A DNA stretch of 64,000 nt from Phorcus lineatus. Lineage: Eukaryota; Mollusca; Gastropoda; Trochida; Trochidae. Of this stretch, positions 1 to 11,260 are shown one piece after another (the first letter of the stretch is position 1; the number at the start of each line of letters is the position of its first letter). The position numbers were made by a program, and so were the translations under genes. Location: assembly GCA_921293015.1 (NCBI GenBank), contig OV121096.1:22951729-23015728 (forward strand), written 5' to 3'. A model generated the notes under the pieces. That model did no database searches. It saw nothing but the letters and a program-made list of their open reading frames with translations, and had not been told where the DNA came from.

Positions 1-329
1 TGGACAAAAGGATTTCTTGTAACCAAAAAATAAGGTTTAAAATCTACAAATACTTTGAGGGTGAAGGATCGAACAATGTAAAAAAAAATTATCATGGATT
101 ATATATATATATGGATATCATATGGATTAAATTATCAAAATTCATAACATTACAACTATTATTGTCTGAAAACAAAATTAAACGTAAACATACGTATGGT
201 AAAGGCACATGTAGGAATCAGAGAAATTACATCTGTTACATTAGTTACATGTTCCATAATACTTAAACATTCAGTGTTTATGCTAATAATAATTCCATAC
301 GCTCATTTCACGATAATCTAACAAATAAA
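1..329. other. AT-rich stretch, nothing recognised
   Basis: No coding exon, RNA gene or clear repeat is visible. The stretch is AT-rich with short TA runs near base 105. Confidence 0.6.
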
Positions 330-640
330 ATTGGATTGAAAGTGCAAAACAAGGCTGCAAGAAAGATCACCAATACTAACTTATACATCTTCCCGTTCTT
401 AAACTCTCTACACTGGTTCCGTTTTGGGGGGAAAACCTCGAGTTTAGGATTCTCGGTCTTACCTATCGTTGAGTTTATAAAAATGGGCTCTCTTATCTTC
501 ATAATCTCAAATGCCACTATGCTCCAGAAACGGCTTTACTTGTTTTAGCTGTTACCAGTTTCTATCTAACATCCTTTGAATCAAAGTCATTCACCTTTGC
601 CGCTGCCTCAGTATGGAACTCCCTGCCCATGAATTAGAAA
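330..640 (+). mobile_element. LINE 3' fragment (reverse-transcriptase C-terminal tail)
   Basis: The plus strand reads a decayed LINE tail. VQNKAARKITNTN followed by a segment ending LNSLHWF matches the 'VQNxAARL...LxSLHWLP' block found after the reverse-transcriptase domain in Jockey/CR1-type non-LTR elements. About 230 bases on, in another frame, FTFAAASVWNSLP matches the family's 'F..AAP.LWNSLP' block. The two blocks are in different frames, so this is a dead, 5'-truncated scrap. The exact clade cannot be told from this length. Confidence 0.6.
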
Positions 641-2039
641 TTATCTCTTTCTCTGGTTATATTATATTATATTATTAGATACAAATACGTTTTTTACTGT
701 CCGATTTTCGTACCTTTCCTTGACTTTGTAAATAGTTTTCTGCTCAGGAAACGCTTTTACCTTGACCATATGTTTTTGGAGAAAGTGCTATTTAAATATC
801 CAACTATAATCATACCACTCTCCCTTTAAAACTATTGATCTAGAGAGATTGTTTAAGAGGGACGTATTATTGAAAAGTAAACTACAAAAGCACCAGAAAT
901 TGAAGAAAACGATTCAAAGGGACATCTTCGAACCCAATTTTGAGGAAACGTTTCTGTCATAAACACGTGGTCATTGCTTGTTGAATTGTTACGCGGTTCG
1001 AGCGTGCGTCCTTTTTTACGCCTCTTCTCTAATGCTGGGCTGGGCGTGCGAAAGTACTCTCTGCCCTGCTGGGGCAAGGACGCGGCTAAAGTTTGAGTCA
1101 AGACGGGACTATTGGAAGCTGGATTGGTGAGGTCAATATACCTTTATTCCTCTGTACCTTTCTGGAGTATGTGATCACTTCCTTATAAGGCTTACAGTTT
1201 TACCTTAAAGTCCCTTTATTTTTATAAGTCCTACTAAACCTATCTGGTGGTTCTTAATTATTTATTACTCACTCAAGAAGTGATTAGGGTATATCTGCAG
1301 TACTGTGTACTTATTGTTTTTCATTCCTATTTAGTCCTGTCCCGTCAGACCATTATTAAATCACACCAGTGTTGATTTGTCTGATTGATACAATCGCGTT
1401 GAGACGGCCATTAGCGTGTCCTGTTGTTTCAATGTCTTGGTCTTAGCGATGCTACTGTGATTGCCTAGTCTATGCTGTCTATTTGTTTATTCACGGGTCG
1501 CTGACTCACTTAACGAGTTGTTAACTCCTGTTGAGTTGTCTACGGGTAGCCAGTAATCTCACCCAGTTATCGTCTTGTTTAGACTGCAAATAAATCACTT
1601 GATTCACTCATTGCTTCTCTCTTACTTTTATTGGCTTGATTTTTATATTGTTTTATATCTTTCTATCGGATAAACCGATCTTGTCGGAGTTTAGATTTCG
1701 TTACACCGTGACAGAATGATTAACTGTTGTGTATATCATAATTGCGCTCATTCAGTGATGATCCGGACTGAAGTCAGTTTTCGGCTCTACTAGTGCGAAC
1801 AACTCTTATGCTGCATGACAAGGCATTTTTGGTCGGTCTATAGATACTATATATACATTTGTAAATTGTGAAATATTGTACCAAACAAAGAGTTTAACAT
1901 AAAATTCATTGAATAAAACCACATTTTATGTTTTCGTGTAATGAAATGATTAAAAACAAGTGCACCTGCCAAAATCGGTAAAACTGTTACTTTAAGCTAC
2001 TGGTCCTTTAAAACTTATTATAACATGTTATGGCTTTTA
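641..2039. other. Intergenic or intronic, nothing recognised
   Basis: No supported gene. An 82-codon minus-strand frame at 853-1101 has no recognisable motif. If copy C of the TRPA family continues left of the window, this stretch is one of its introns. None of the exons that follow exon 3 in the sister copies can be seen here. Confidence 0.5.
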
Positions 2040-3640
2040 GCATAAGATCAAATCCTGTTTATATTGACGCCTGAAACGTTCATAAACTTTCCGGATACAC
2101 CTGTACATTTTATCATGCCTCGACTCACTCACACTTGATGTAGAACTCCTTGGATCCAGCAAAGCCAGTAGAACTTCTACTCATCTTAACATGTTAATGG
2201 CTTTCTGAGCTTAAGATCTAACACCTTAGTCATTCATAAACAACTTTGGGGACACAGCAGTATCATTTTAATCATGCATCGACTAACTCACACTTGATGT
2301 TGAACTACTGGAATCTGATCCCGAGGGTCCGACATCAGACTCTCTCTGTTCTTGGCCTCTCTGTGCTCCGAATTCAGGATCGTTTCTGTTCGTTCCTCGG
2401 ACTGTCTTGGCAGCGTAGTGAGCCAAGTTTTCTCCATCCTTGTCTTTCACAGTGTGGTCTGCAAAGAGAAGGAAACAGCGATGTTTCGTGCAAAAGTTCC
2501 TATGCAAAACCATTCAGATTGGAAATAAAAGAGCTTTTTAAAGTTATAAGTGCAATTTCTTATGAAAAACTAATGTGAACAAAGGCATAGATTAGGTTTA
2601 ATTACCTGCATCTTCTCATTCTCAACTAATTAAATATTTACTTAATAACCCGTTTTGCAATTGGTTTGAGTCAATATCACCTCAACCCTTCTCAAACACA
2701 ACCTTGAAGTATCCAATGGTTAAGTACAAATTCAACTAAGTCCGCACTAGATTGTTCTTACACATGGTGACATCATTTTAGCTTTCTCACCTGGAATACC
2801 AACGTCGAACTTGTCGGCCTCGAACAGAAGAAACTTTACAACGCCTGGTCTATTGTTGAGGACGGCGTGTTGGAGGGGTGTCAGCCGCTGGGCGTCTCTC
2901 TCGTCTATCAGGCATTGCTGTAAATCTTTTACGCGACCCTGCTTCGCCAACTAAAACATACGATGGAAAAGGGCCTTTTGGACTTATATTTGACCAAAGG
3001 AGTTGTTTCACATGAGGAGAGAATATCAACATTGTATAGCAGATATAAATAAACATTATTTCATTCCGAATCATAATGAATATACCCCTTAGCAGGGTTT
3101 GCAGTGGTGTATATCAAGTCATTGATGTAACTTATAACATGATTAATCAAACCGAAAGTGAAAATACATCAAAAGTGTGTGTATTTTGTATTTATTTCAT
3201 TTTCGTGGATATATATCATGCTCAAATAAGCCGTCAATGCAATTTTGGGTATGGTCCAAGAATCCGAGCTCAACTTAATCAAGTAATTCTGTCTGTCAAA
3301 ATGTGTTTGAAATGTCAAATAGAAAAAATCCTACAACATCTACTAAAAAAAGCCAATGGCAGAGGAACAAGAGCTGACAGCCCAAATCCAAGATAATGCA
3401 TATATTGAACCCTATGTGAATGTGCACAACAGTACAAATCCAAGAGAATGCATATATTGAACCCCATGTGAATGTGCACAACAGTACAAATCCAAGGAGT
3501 CTCCATAAATCACTACCTCGGGGCTAATCTCAACCAACTGATCAACACCAATCACCATCCAGCTTGGCTTTCACAGGGATACCGGTCTAAGCTCCTTCCC
3601 AACAGTGGCTTATCTTACTTTCAATCCTATGGTATAGACC
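2040..3640. repeat. Segmental duplication, left partner (pairs with 60960-62660)
   Basis: Exons and non-coding flanks match the region around exons 2-3 of copy A in the same orientation. Shared non-coding blocks include GGGGACACAGCAGTA (near 2250 and 61071), GTATATCAAGTCATTGAT (near 3110 and 61881) and GGGGCTAATCTCAACC (near 3519 and 62577). Because introns and flanks match as well as exons, this is DNA-level duplication. The copies have since diverged by many small indels. Confidence 0.8.
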
Positions 3641-6600
3641 ATCTTGATAAAGTCAATTGGCCCTTCCTTATTTATAACACGAACCCTCATTGATATCCAA
3701 GTTACGATGTATTAATAAACATTGTATCTATCAAGGACTTCAATAAAGCCTACAGGCCTGTGTTTGATGTATAAGTTCTCTATAAACCCTACTAGTATTT
3801 GTATTGCAAATCCCCAATGTTTAAAATTCTCATTTTTCTCACTGTTGTTAAAACGCTTTATTTGCCATGATATACTTATGTTTTATATCCTACTTTCTGG
3901 TTTACATAACATCCTACCTAATTATGGTGTAAGCTTATAACTTATATTGCGATTTTCACAATACAAATGCTCTTCCATAAAACAATTGTCAGATTAATCG
4001 TAAATATTTCATAAAAGTGGACGTAGAAAAATGAAATACAAAATAAAGTACACACCCAAAGATTTTCATATTCTGATATTATTTCTCACCAAATTGAATT
4101 TTTCTTAATGTTATATCATCATGTAACGAATGTAAAAGATTTAAAAACATATTGCCCAAACCCAACTAGAACATTTTAGGCGACGGAAAAGTGATCACTG
4201 GCGACCCATATTTGGGCAGTAGTGATGTTCAGCGACGAAAGTAGATTCAACCTTTACCAAGCAAGAGTGAAAGTATACTATCGTAGAGGCGAGAGACAGT
4301 GCGCAATATGTGTCCAAGCAGTTTTATCATCCAAAACTGTGTTTCACAGGAGGTATCGCTTGTGGAAGATCAATCGATGTCTCCTTGGAGATATCTTTTT
4401 GACAGCAGATTTTGAACAATGCCCTGTTACAGTCAAGTTCATGACATCACAATGGTTTTACATCATCAAGTAATGACATCACAATGATATGACATCATAG
4501 ACATGATGACGTAACAATGCTATGACATCACTCCACTGAGATTATCAGAATAGTGCAGTGTTCAGAAATACACATTTTCCCGGAACCGAAATGAAAATAA
4601 ATTTTTATGATAAATAGAATCTTACCTTCGTGTCTTCTGATATCAAACATATCAACACTCCTTGATAAAAGTAAAATCTTCTCGGCAAGCCTTGGATATC
4701 TGTAACTTTTATCAACTCGTGTTGATTTATTTGATATCAGAAGACACTTGGGTGACATTCTCTATGTACCCTATGGCGGTGGCAGCGTCATCGTCCGAGC
4801 GGTAACTAGGGCGTCCAGAGGAGAGATTAGTTGACAGTTTCAACAGGACAACGCAAGACTACATATAACCAGGATCACCATGGACTTTCTAAACTGACAA
4901 AGCATCCACGTTTGGCCTTGGTTTTTACGTTCCCCTGATCACTGATCTAGCATTTATGGGACAATTGGGGAAGACAACTGAGACGTTACCAACAGCAACC
5001 ATTCACCATTCAACAGCTGAAAAAGGCACTCAAAGAAGAGTGGCAAAGTATCCTGAATGACGTCATCCGACGACGTCTTACCTTTTCGACCAGAAGACGT
5101 GTCTATGCTTGTATTGACTGTAATTGTAACTCCATTATTTATAATTATCATACAACGTAATGTCGCCTGATCTTTCCATCTATATTTCAAAATATACCCC
5201 CAGTGAACATGTATACATGCACGCATGCACGCACGTACATGTACGCCACACATTCAGTATACACATGTACATGCACTCGAACACGGCCCCACAAACATAC
5301 AGTACACAAAAATGCACGCACACAAAATGACATCAAATGAACACACATGCACACACACACGTAAACACACATACAATGCACAGACTTGCACGCACAAACC
5401 CCCGGCCGCATACAGGCGGAGCGAATGAGACGAATTAAGAGCGATATTTATTCCTTTATCGATTTGTTTTACGTGACAGATTAACATAACACTGTATACT
5501 ATCTGTGAAAATCAATAAAAACATGCGTTTCCGTCACTTGAGATAACGTGAAGTTCCGTTCCCCGTTATATGTGCTTTTTATATCTTGAAGCTTATAACT
5601 AAACATTCTCTCCCAAAAGAGGTAGCTCCGTCATAAATTTCTATACAACCTCTGTCTAAATTCGAAGGTTTCTTAAGCAGGAAATGTGGAAAGCTGATTG
5701 CATGCACTCAAGTTAGTTGTACAATCAGCGACGCCGTTTCAAAAGTTATCATTCAAATCGCCTTAGGTCTTTCCGTAAGCTTCCGAGAAGCTAAACTTTA
5801 TCCGAATATGCACCTTACACTTTGAATCGTCTTTACAGAACACAAACGCCTCAATTTCAAGACTGTTTCATTTCACAGGCCTGTGTGACATCAAATATGG
5901 TATTCATGCATTCGTTGTTTTCATTGAAATATAGCCAGATAGTTTAGGTTGCAATATTGTCCCGCTAGGGGAAAGTGCCGGATGACCGAGTATCCTTTGT
6001 ATTAAGACAGAGGTTGTACAGAAATCTATGATGGAGCTACCTTTGTTGGGAGAGAATGATAATTAACTAGCAATATACGAATTTATTTGAGGCTGTACAG
6101 CATTGTGAGGATAGATCCTTTGAAACTTTTGGTCTTTGTTGAAACAATATTGCATAAGGATAATATAAATCAATATTTGGGAGTTAGAAAGCATACATTC
6201 GAGGATCAAACAATATTTGTATATTTTCATAATTAGATAAAAATCAGTTAAAATGCATTCCTATTTGAATGCAATTTCCTTATATCTAAACGTGAAATTC
6301 CTAAAAGAGGAATTGAAATAATCAATTTAACAACGAAACTCTCATCCTGCTAAATCAGCGTATATGAATCCGCCAAGCTCATTCCCTATACCCTATTCTC
6401 TATCGGACCAAATGGCTCGTACGGCTAGATCGGTTTCTTGAAATCAACGGAATTTTCTATCGGATTGTACTGCTGTTGCTGGATTCGAATCGTCTCATTG
6501 GCTGGTTAGATAGCCCGCTATACGAGGTTTTTGGCTTGAAAGAGATCAGGGTATAAGTAAGGAGCTGAGCGGGTTTATGCATGCTGATTTATCAGGATGC

Positions 6601-7182
6601 CAAACTCACCGAAGAAATCATTCTGTTGGTAGGGTATTCGATATCATGAATTTAACAAGTTACCCAATTGCAATCATATCCTGGTAATAAGAGGTTAAAA
6701 ATGTGTCGATCATGCATTCTTTAATTCTTGACAATGTCACGTAGATTTTGCAATATTTTGTTCTAGACAAATTAAATATATCTATATTGACCCTTTAGTG
6801 CCTTTTGGGAACAATACCGGACTGTTTGAAAGTGCGAGGGTTCCACTCCAGGGAATACATTTCGTTTACCTTTTTTTATGATAATTTTTAGCAAATGTAA
6901 TTAAATATCAATACCGTCTTTATATCCCGCGGATAGACACGAAAATGCAGCATTTGATGTACATATTTTTTTACATGAAGTTCACCAGAGTAACCATACC
7001 AAAGCATTATGTGTAGTTAGTTATGTGAGTAGTGTCCAGGTCAACCAAATTAACATTTACAAGCAGCTGATGATTTTATTAATTTTCAGGAACATTGAGG
7101 TAAAGAACTAAATAATACCAACCTTATGTATATCTGGTCTCTTGTTGAGAAGCTGACCAGACTCCTTTGAAGGTTTACCCAT
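2292..7182 (-). CDS. TRPA-like channel paralog, copy C: exons 1-3 only (partial)
   Basis: Three exons on the minus strand belong to the N-terminus of a TRPA-family ankyrin protein. Exon 1 (7182-7123) is 60 nt, starts with ATG, reads MGKPSKESGQ...PDIHK and ends in phase 0 at a GTTGGT donor. Exon 2 (2950-2791) starts LAKQG after TTTTAG, carries the ankyrin core RLTPLQHAVLNNRPGVV and ends in phase 1 at GTGAGA. Exon 3 (2458-2292) reads DHTVKDKDGENLAHYAAKTV and ends in phase 0 at GTGAGT. The phases join without a break. The exon that follows in the sister copies is not found in the remaining 2.3 kb, so the gene either continues past the left edge or is a truncated duplicate. Exon 1 is assigned by its match to the equivalent 60-nt exon of copy B. 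The 4.2-kb first intron is filled with transposon remains. An intact channel cannot be claimed. Confidence 0.7.
3384..3496. repeat. 52-bp tandem duplication, about 2.2 copies
   Basis: A 52-bp unit beginning AAATCCAAG and ending GTGCACAACAGTAC occurs twice plus a few bases, with starts at 3384, 3436 and 3488. The matching segment in copy A's flank (about 62175-62240) has only one unit, so the tandem arose after the segmental duplication or was lost in the other copy. Confidence 0.85.
3641..4164. other. Intron 1 of copy C, nothing recognised
   Basis: AT-rich sequence without coding or repeat signal that I can name. Confidence 0.5.
4165..5135 (+). mobile_element. Tc1/mariner DNA transposon remnant
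   Basis: Two separated parts of a Tc1-type DDE transposase are readable on the plus strand. The first (about 4180-4325) contains VMFSDESRFNL and YYRRGERQCAICVQ, matching the block around the second catalytic Asp of Tc1 transposases (typical: 'LFSDESRFNL...YRRRGER'). The second (about 4770-5120) contains GGGSVIVRA, TGQRKTT..., HLWDNWGRQLRR and LKKALKEEWQSI, matching the C-terminal third with its 'EHLWDxLxRxxR' block. Stops and frame changes interrupt it, so it is dead. About 420 bases between the two parts hold a short ATGACATCA-rich tandem and a hairpin element. No terminal inverted repeats were located. Confidence 0.75.
4629..4749. mobile_element. Foldback (hairpin) MITE inside the Tc1 remnant
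   Basis: Left arm GTGTCTTCTGATATCAAA (from about 4630) pairs with right arm TTTGATATCAGAAGACAC (ending 4748). Pairing continues inward over about 43 bases per arm through the TTGATAAAAGT blocks, with a few mismatches. The hairpin sits between the two transposase parts, so it probably inserted into the Tc1 copy. Confidence 0.7.
5205..5410. repeat. CA/TG-rich low-complexity tract
   Basis: The segment is dominated by ACACATGCAC-type repeats. It throws up long frames on both strands that are composition artefacts. Confidence 0.7.
5604..6059. mobile_element. MITE with long inverted ends, family 1 (copy 1)
   Basis: The ends are imperfect inverted repeats of about 55 bases: CATTCTCTCCCAAAAGAGGT at the left answers TTGTTGGGAGAGAATG at the right, and CAACCTCTGTCT answers AGACAGAGGTTG. 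The inside has no coding potential and contains a GCGACGCCGTTTCAAAA block. A second copy lies at 50031-50456 and shares both ends and that inner block, which shows it is a mobile family. Confidence 0.8.
6343..6599. mobile_element. MITE with inverted ends
   Basis: CATCCTGCTAAATCAGCG at the left pairs with the complement of CTGATTTATCAGGATG at the right, and the pairing continues through TATACCCT/AGGGTATA blocks for about 57 bases per arm. The roughly 140-bp middle is non-coding. Confidence 0.75.
6600..7122. other. Rest of copy C intron 1
   Basis: AT-rich; nothing recognised between the foldback element and exon 1 of copy C. Confidence 0.5.
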
Positions 7183-7515
7183 GGTGAATGCACCTGTGGA
7201 ACTGCACCCGTTCAATATATGAGGGTAGATAGCGCTATCCCACCAAACAATGTGGGTAATATGGGCTGGGAAGGAGGTGAAGGGTTGTGTACCCCGATAA
7301 GTTACAACTGTTCTTTTCAGGAATACTACATGTTTATCTTCAGCGCGAGTCCAGGCATGAAAACTCGACCGGTCTCTTGGAACTCGTAAGTGACGTACAA
7401 ATAAAACATAGCATGGTTGTTGGCTTCTCCTTGTGAACTTTTTTTTTTGAAACATGAATTTAAATCTTGGGGTCTTTTTTGACTGATTGCATTGCAAGCA
7501 CAGGCCTGACTATTC

Positions 7516-8465
7516 ACTTAGAGACGTGATACGAATTACTCGTTAATACTTTGAACTTCCAGTATCCTAACATCACTGTAATCTACACTCTCTAATCGGC
7601 CATAGAGAGAGAGAGATTCTTTATTTCCTCCAGTTTGAACCGAAGATCAAAAACATATATACAAATACATCAATTTATACATACAAATACATCAATTTAT
7701 ACAAATTCAATGTTACATTTATTTATAAAAAAACATTAAATAAAAAGATTGATTAGACATGTTAACATATTAAGCTAATATAAGAATCTCTATTAAGTAA
7801 ATGGACATATCTATAGTACCAGTATTATAGTTAACAGTGTAGTCATTTATTAATGTATCATGCACATGCAGATGATTATTCTGAGTAACATTGTAATAGA
7901 TGCCGTTTTAAGGCGTAGACGTATAATGAAAATTGTAAAATAATGGTTTCCCAGGTGCTGTGTTCAATATATTTATTGAAGTCAGGAACTCCTCCAAATA
8001 AAAAGGATAACATGTTAGTTTCATCTTGTAGTTCAAAGGCCACATAGGCGTCAACTTCAAGGAGGTCTATCATAAAAGCAAAGAATGCATTTCGGTCAGG
8101 ATTTAAGTGTTCACAATGTAGGAGTATATGAAAATCATAGTCGTTAGTATAATTATTACATAGATTGCATTCTATAGATATCTTTCCACGTGATGAGACT
8201 TTAATGCATAGTTGTAAAGTAGATTTATAATTAGGGTGCAAGTAAGATAATTGCCAAAGAATGTGACATTCTAATTTATTGTGAATATGTACATAAAGAC
8301 TCATGTTTGCATTAAAAGAGGATTGCATTTGCCATAGATGTTCTTCATAGTTATGTATGGATGTATTTACAATTTTACTTAGAGACGTGATACGAATTAC
8401 TCGTTAATACTTTGAACTTCCAGTATCCTAACATCACTGTAATCTACACTCTCTAATCGGCCATA
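7516..8465 (-). mobile_element. 5'-truncated LINE with an 89-bp target-site duplication
   Basis: A 772-bp insert (7605-8376) is bracketed by two copies of an 89-bp sequence (7516-7604 and 8377-8465) that look identical base for base. On the minus strand the insert encodes a 150-residue C-terminal fragment with a zinc-binding pattern CNLC...HILLHCEH, as found at the C-terminus of many LINE polymerases. It ends in a CT-dinucleotide tail (GAGAGAGAGA on the plus strand at 7605). 5' truncation, a simple-repeat tail and a target duplication fit target-primed reverse transcription. The identical flanks say the insertion is recent. It sits about 330 bp upstream of the copy C start codon. Confidence 0.85.
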
Positions 8466-8744
8466 TCTATTTGGTTTTCAGATTACGACACTAAATCTAT
8501 GACATCTCTTCACTCCGAGTTTCAAAGTCAAGTGGGTTCAACCTTTTATATTTATGCAAATGTACTCCCTCATTAGAACTTAAGAGGATTAAAATCGTAT
8601 AAACCCACACATGTTGTGTAATCTTCGTAACCATATTTGGAGGATCAGCTCTGAAATACTGATAATTATTAGTCAATTAACTGCTTTTTCATGGGATTTA
8701 ACGATCGGTGTTCACAAGATCATTTCCTTCATCAATTATACATG
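8466..8744. other. Spacer, nothing recognised
   Basis: AT-rich spacer between the LINE insertion and the minisatellite. Confidence 0.5.
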
Positions 8745-9609
8745 TTTCTACTAGTACTATGATGCATTGATTCTACTAGTACTACGATGCATTGATTCTA
8801 CTAGTATATATGATGCATTGATTCTACTAGTACTATGATGCATTGATTATACTAGTACTATGATGCATTGATTCTACTAGTACTATGATGCATTGATTCT
8901 ACTAGTTTATTGGATGCATTGATTCTACTAGTACTATGATGCAATGATTCTACTAGTACTATGATGCATTGATTCTACTAGTACTATGATGCATTGATTC
9001 TACTAGTATATATGATGCATTGCTTCTACTAGTTCTATGATGCATTGATTCTACTAGTATATATGATGCATTGATTCTACTAGTACTATGATGCATTGAT
9101 TCAACTAGTACTCTGATGCACCGATTCTACTAGTACTATGATGCATTTATTCTACTAGTACTATGATGCATTGATTCTACTAGTACTATGATGCATTTAT
9201 TCTACTAGTACTATGATGCATTGATTCTACTAGTTTATTGGATGCATTGATTCTACTAGTACTATGATGCAATGATTCTACTAGTACTATGATGCATTGA
9301 TTCTACTAGTACTATGATGCATTGAGTCTACTAGTATATATGATGCATTGCTTCTACTAGTTCTATGATGCATTGATTCTACTAGTATATATGATGCATT
9401 GATTCTACTAGTACTATGATGCATTGATTCAACTAGTACTCTGATGCACCGATTCTACTAGTACTATGATGCATTTATTCTACTAGTACTATGATGCATT
9501 GATTCTACTAGTACTATGATGCATTGATTCTACTAGTACTATGATGCATTGATTCTACTAGTATATATGATGCATTTATTCTACTAGTACTATGATGCAT
9601 TTATTCTAC
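8745..9609. repeat. 25/26-bp minisatellite, about 34 units
   Basis: The unit is close to CTACTAGTACTATGATGCAT plus TGATT, repeated without interruption. Each unit holds two 6-bp palindromes, ACTAGT and ATGCAT. Variant units (TAGTTTATTGG, TAGTATATATG, CAACTAGTACTCTGATGCACC) recur in the same order 328 bp apart (for example 8903 and 9231), giving a higher-order repeat of 13 units. Confidence 0.95.
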
Positions 9610-10951
9610 GTGCATCGTTTTGTTGCATCAGAGACAGGGAACTTCATTCTTCTTTATTTGTTCAATAAACAATCTCCTGCAGTTTAATTTGGGTGACCTA
9701 ACAGTGCATTTTATACTTCTTAAATTACTTTATTGTATGTGAATATCATTACCATTGATACATTTCAGGATTGTTGATATTCTTCATTTTTTGCTAGAAA
9801 AAAGCCCGCAAGAACACTTGCTTACTTCGTTTCATTAGAATTCTTATGGGTATGAAAGTTTTTACATGTTCATATTGTATAGCGTTATTGCACTGTTCAA
9901 TTGCTAACATTTTTATTTATTTTGACCGTGTAAGCCAGTTTATTCTAGAGATTTCCGTGAGTTTCCTGAATACCAGAGAGGGTATAGGCTTCCACTGGTG
10001 GAAGCTTCCAGAATTTTCTAGAAGTATCATAATTTTTTAAAGCTGGTAGATACACTCAAATTTCCTATCTTTAACAAATGGCTTTGTGATAAATCTGTTG
10101 CGCCACTGTTCTCAGCCCACTTGGATATCAAACCTATTTAAACTGATAGCTAATACCTAGTTACTATAACCAACTGCTATGCTTAATTACCAAAAGCTTT
10201 GATTGATATATTTTTTTGGATATTGATATGTATCAGCCTCATAATGTAATCCTTTTTGTTTATTATAGATAAAATCATTATGATTACATTATATTAAAAT
10301 GTCATATTTTTACTTGAGATATTTTCTTATTTTAATTCACACATAAAAGAATGAAACTGGAACTTAAATTTGAAATGTAATGGTCAAATCTCGGGTATCA
10401 GTTTGTATCTGTTACTCATAGATGCATTTTTAGAAACAATTATTGTTATATTAATGAAGCATGTTTTTGTGACGTACACCTATAGCCAATAGGCTCTTCA
10501 GTTTATCTGATAATATTGATAATTATAACTCGGCCGTGTAAGATACTACAATGTAATATTTATATGGCAATGTTAAACTAGTGTAACGTCGTTGTACGTA
10601 TGAAGTCATAATAGTCTTGAGTCAGGCAATTCATGGAAAATGTTAGTTTCAGACACTGTCGGCAATCATACTTGATTTAGGGGCGGATAACAAAAAAACC
10701 CCAAAACTTCCTACCAGATGATTATATATTTTTTATTAAACTCCTGAATGATTTGTTATCAAACTCACTTTCGCTTGTTTCAAAATAAATCATCAATTAT
10801 TTCAAAACTAAACCATTAAGTGTCATATCCTTTAATATCCACTTTGAAATCGATTCGAAGGAGTGATGTGTCAGTTATTATATGGAAGTATCATATGAGA
10901 CAGTTTAATTAAAATCGACCGTGCTCCGAGAATTTAATTTTTTTTAAATAT
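9610..10951. other. AT-rich intergenic, nothing recognised
   Basis: No supported gene or repeat. A 64-codon frame at 9846 has no features of a real protein. Confidence 0.5.
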
Positions 10952-11058
10952 TGACTTTATCGAGATTCGAACTCGTTCTTTCTATTGCTTTCCTCTCTAC
11001 AAGGTCTGGCACAGCCACACGTAGCACACATTCTGACGTAAACTGAGCTATCCGATCA
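10952..11058 (-). repeat. Possible tRNA-derived SINE head or tRNA relic
   Basis: On the minus strand there is an A-box-like TAGCTCAGTTTACGT and, about 75 bases on, a B-box-like GAGTTCGAATCTCG with a 4-bp stem. The spacing is longer than in a normal tRNA and no full cloverleaf could be drawn, so this is a weak call. Confidence 0.25.
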
Positions 11059-11260
11059 CAATACCTCCAGTTGCCTGCATTTGAGAGGATGTTTAATGCA
11101 TTACACGAGGAAGCAGAGTTGGCTAAAGATATGACGTCTCAAAAGTTTGAAGAGAGCACAGGAGCCATTGATCTGAATGCCGTAATATACCTTGAATAGG
11201 CACGCCACGTGATAAATGAATAGAAGGTATATACATAATAAAAGAAACTTTATACAATAA

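Noticed and set aside
853-1101. An 82-codon minus-strand frame.
   Set aside because: No motif, no homolog that I recognise, no splice or promoter support.
5187-5487. Cys/Val-rich minus-strand frames and a Thr/His-rich plus-strand frame.
   Set aside because: They are translations of a CA/TG-rich low-complexity tract.
8745-9609. Possible CRISPR-like array.
   Set aside because: Units are contiguous and have no unique spacers; it is a minisatellite in an animal genome.
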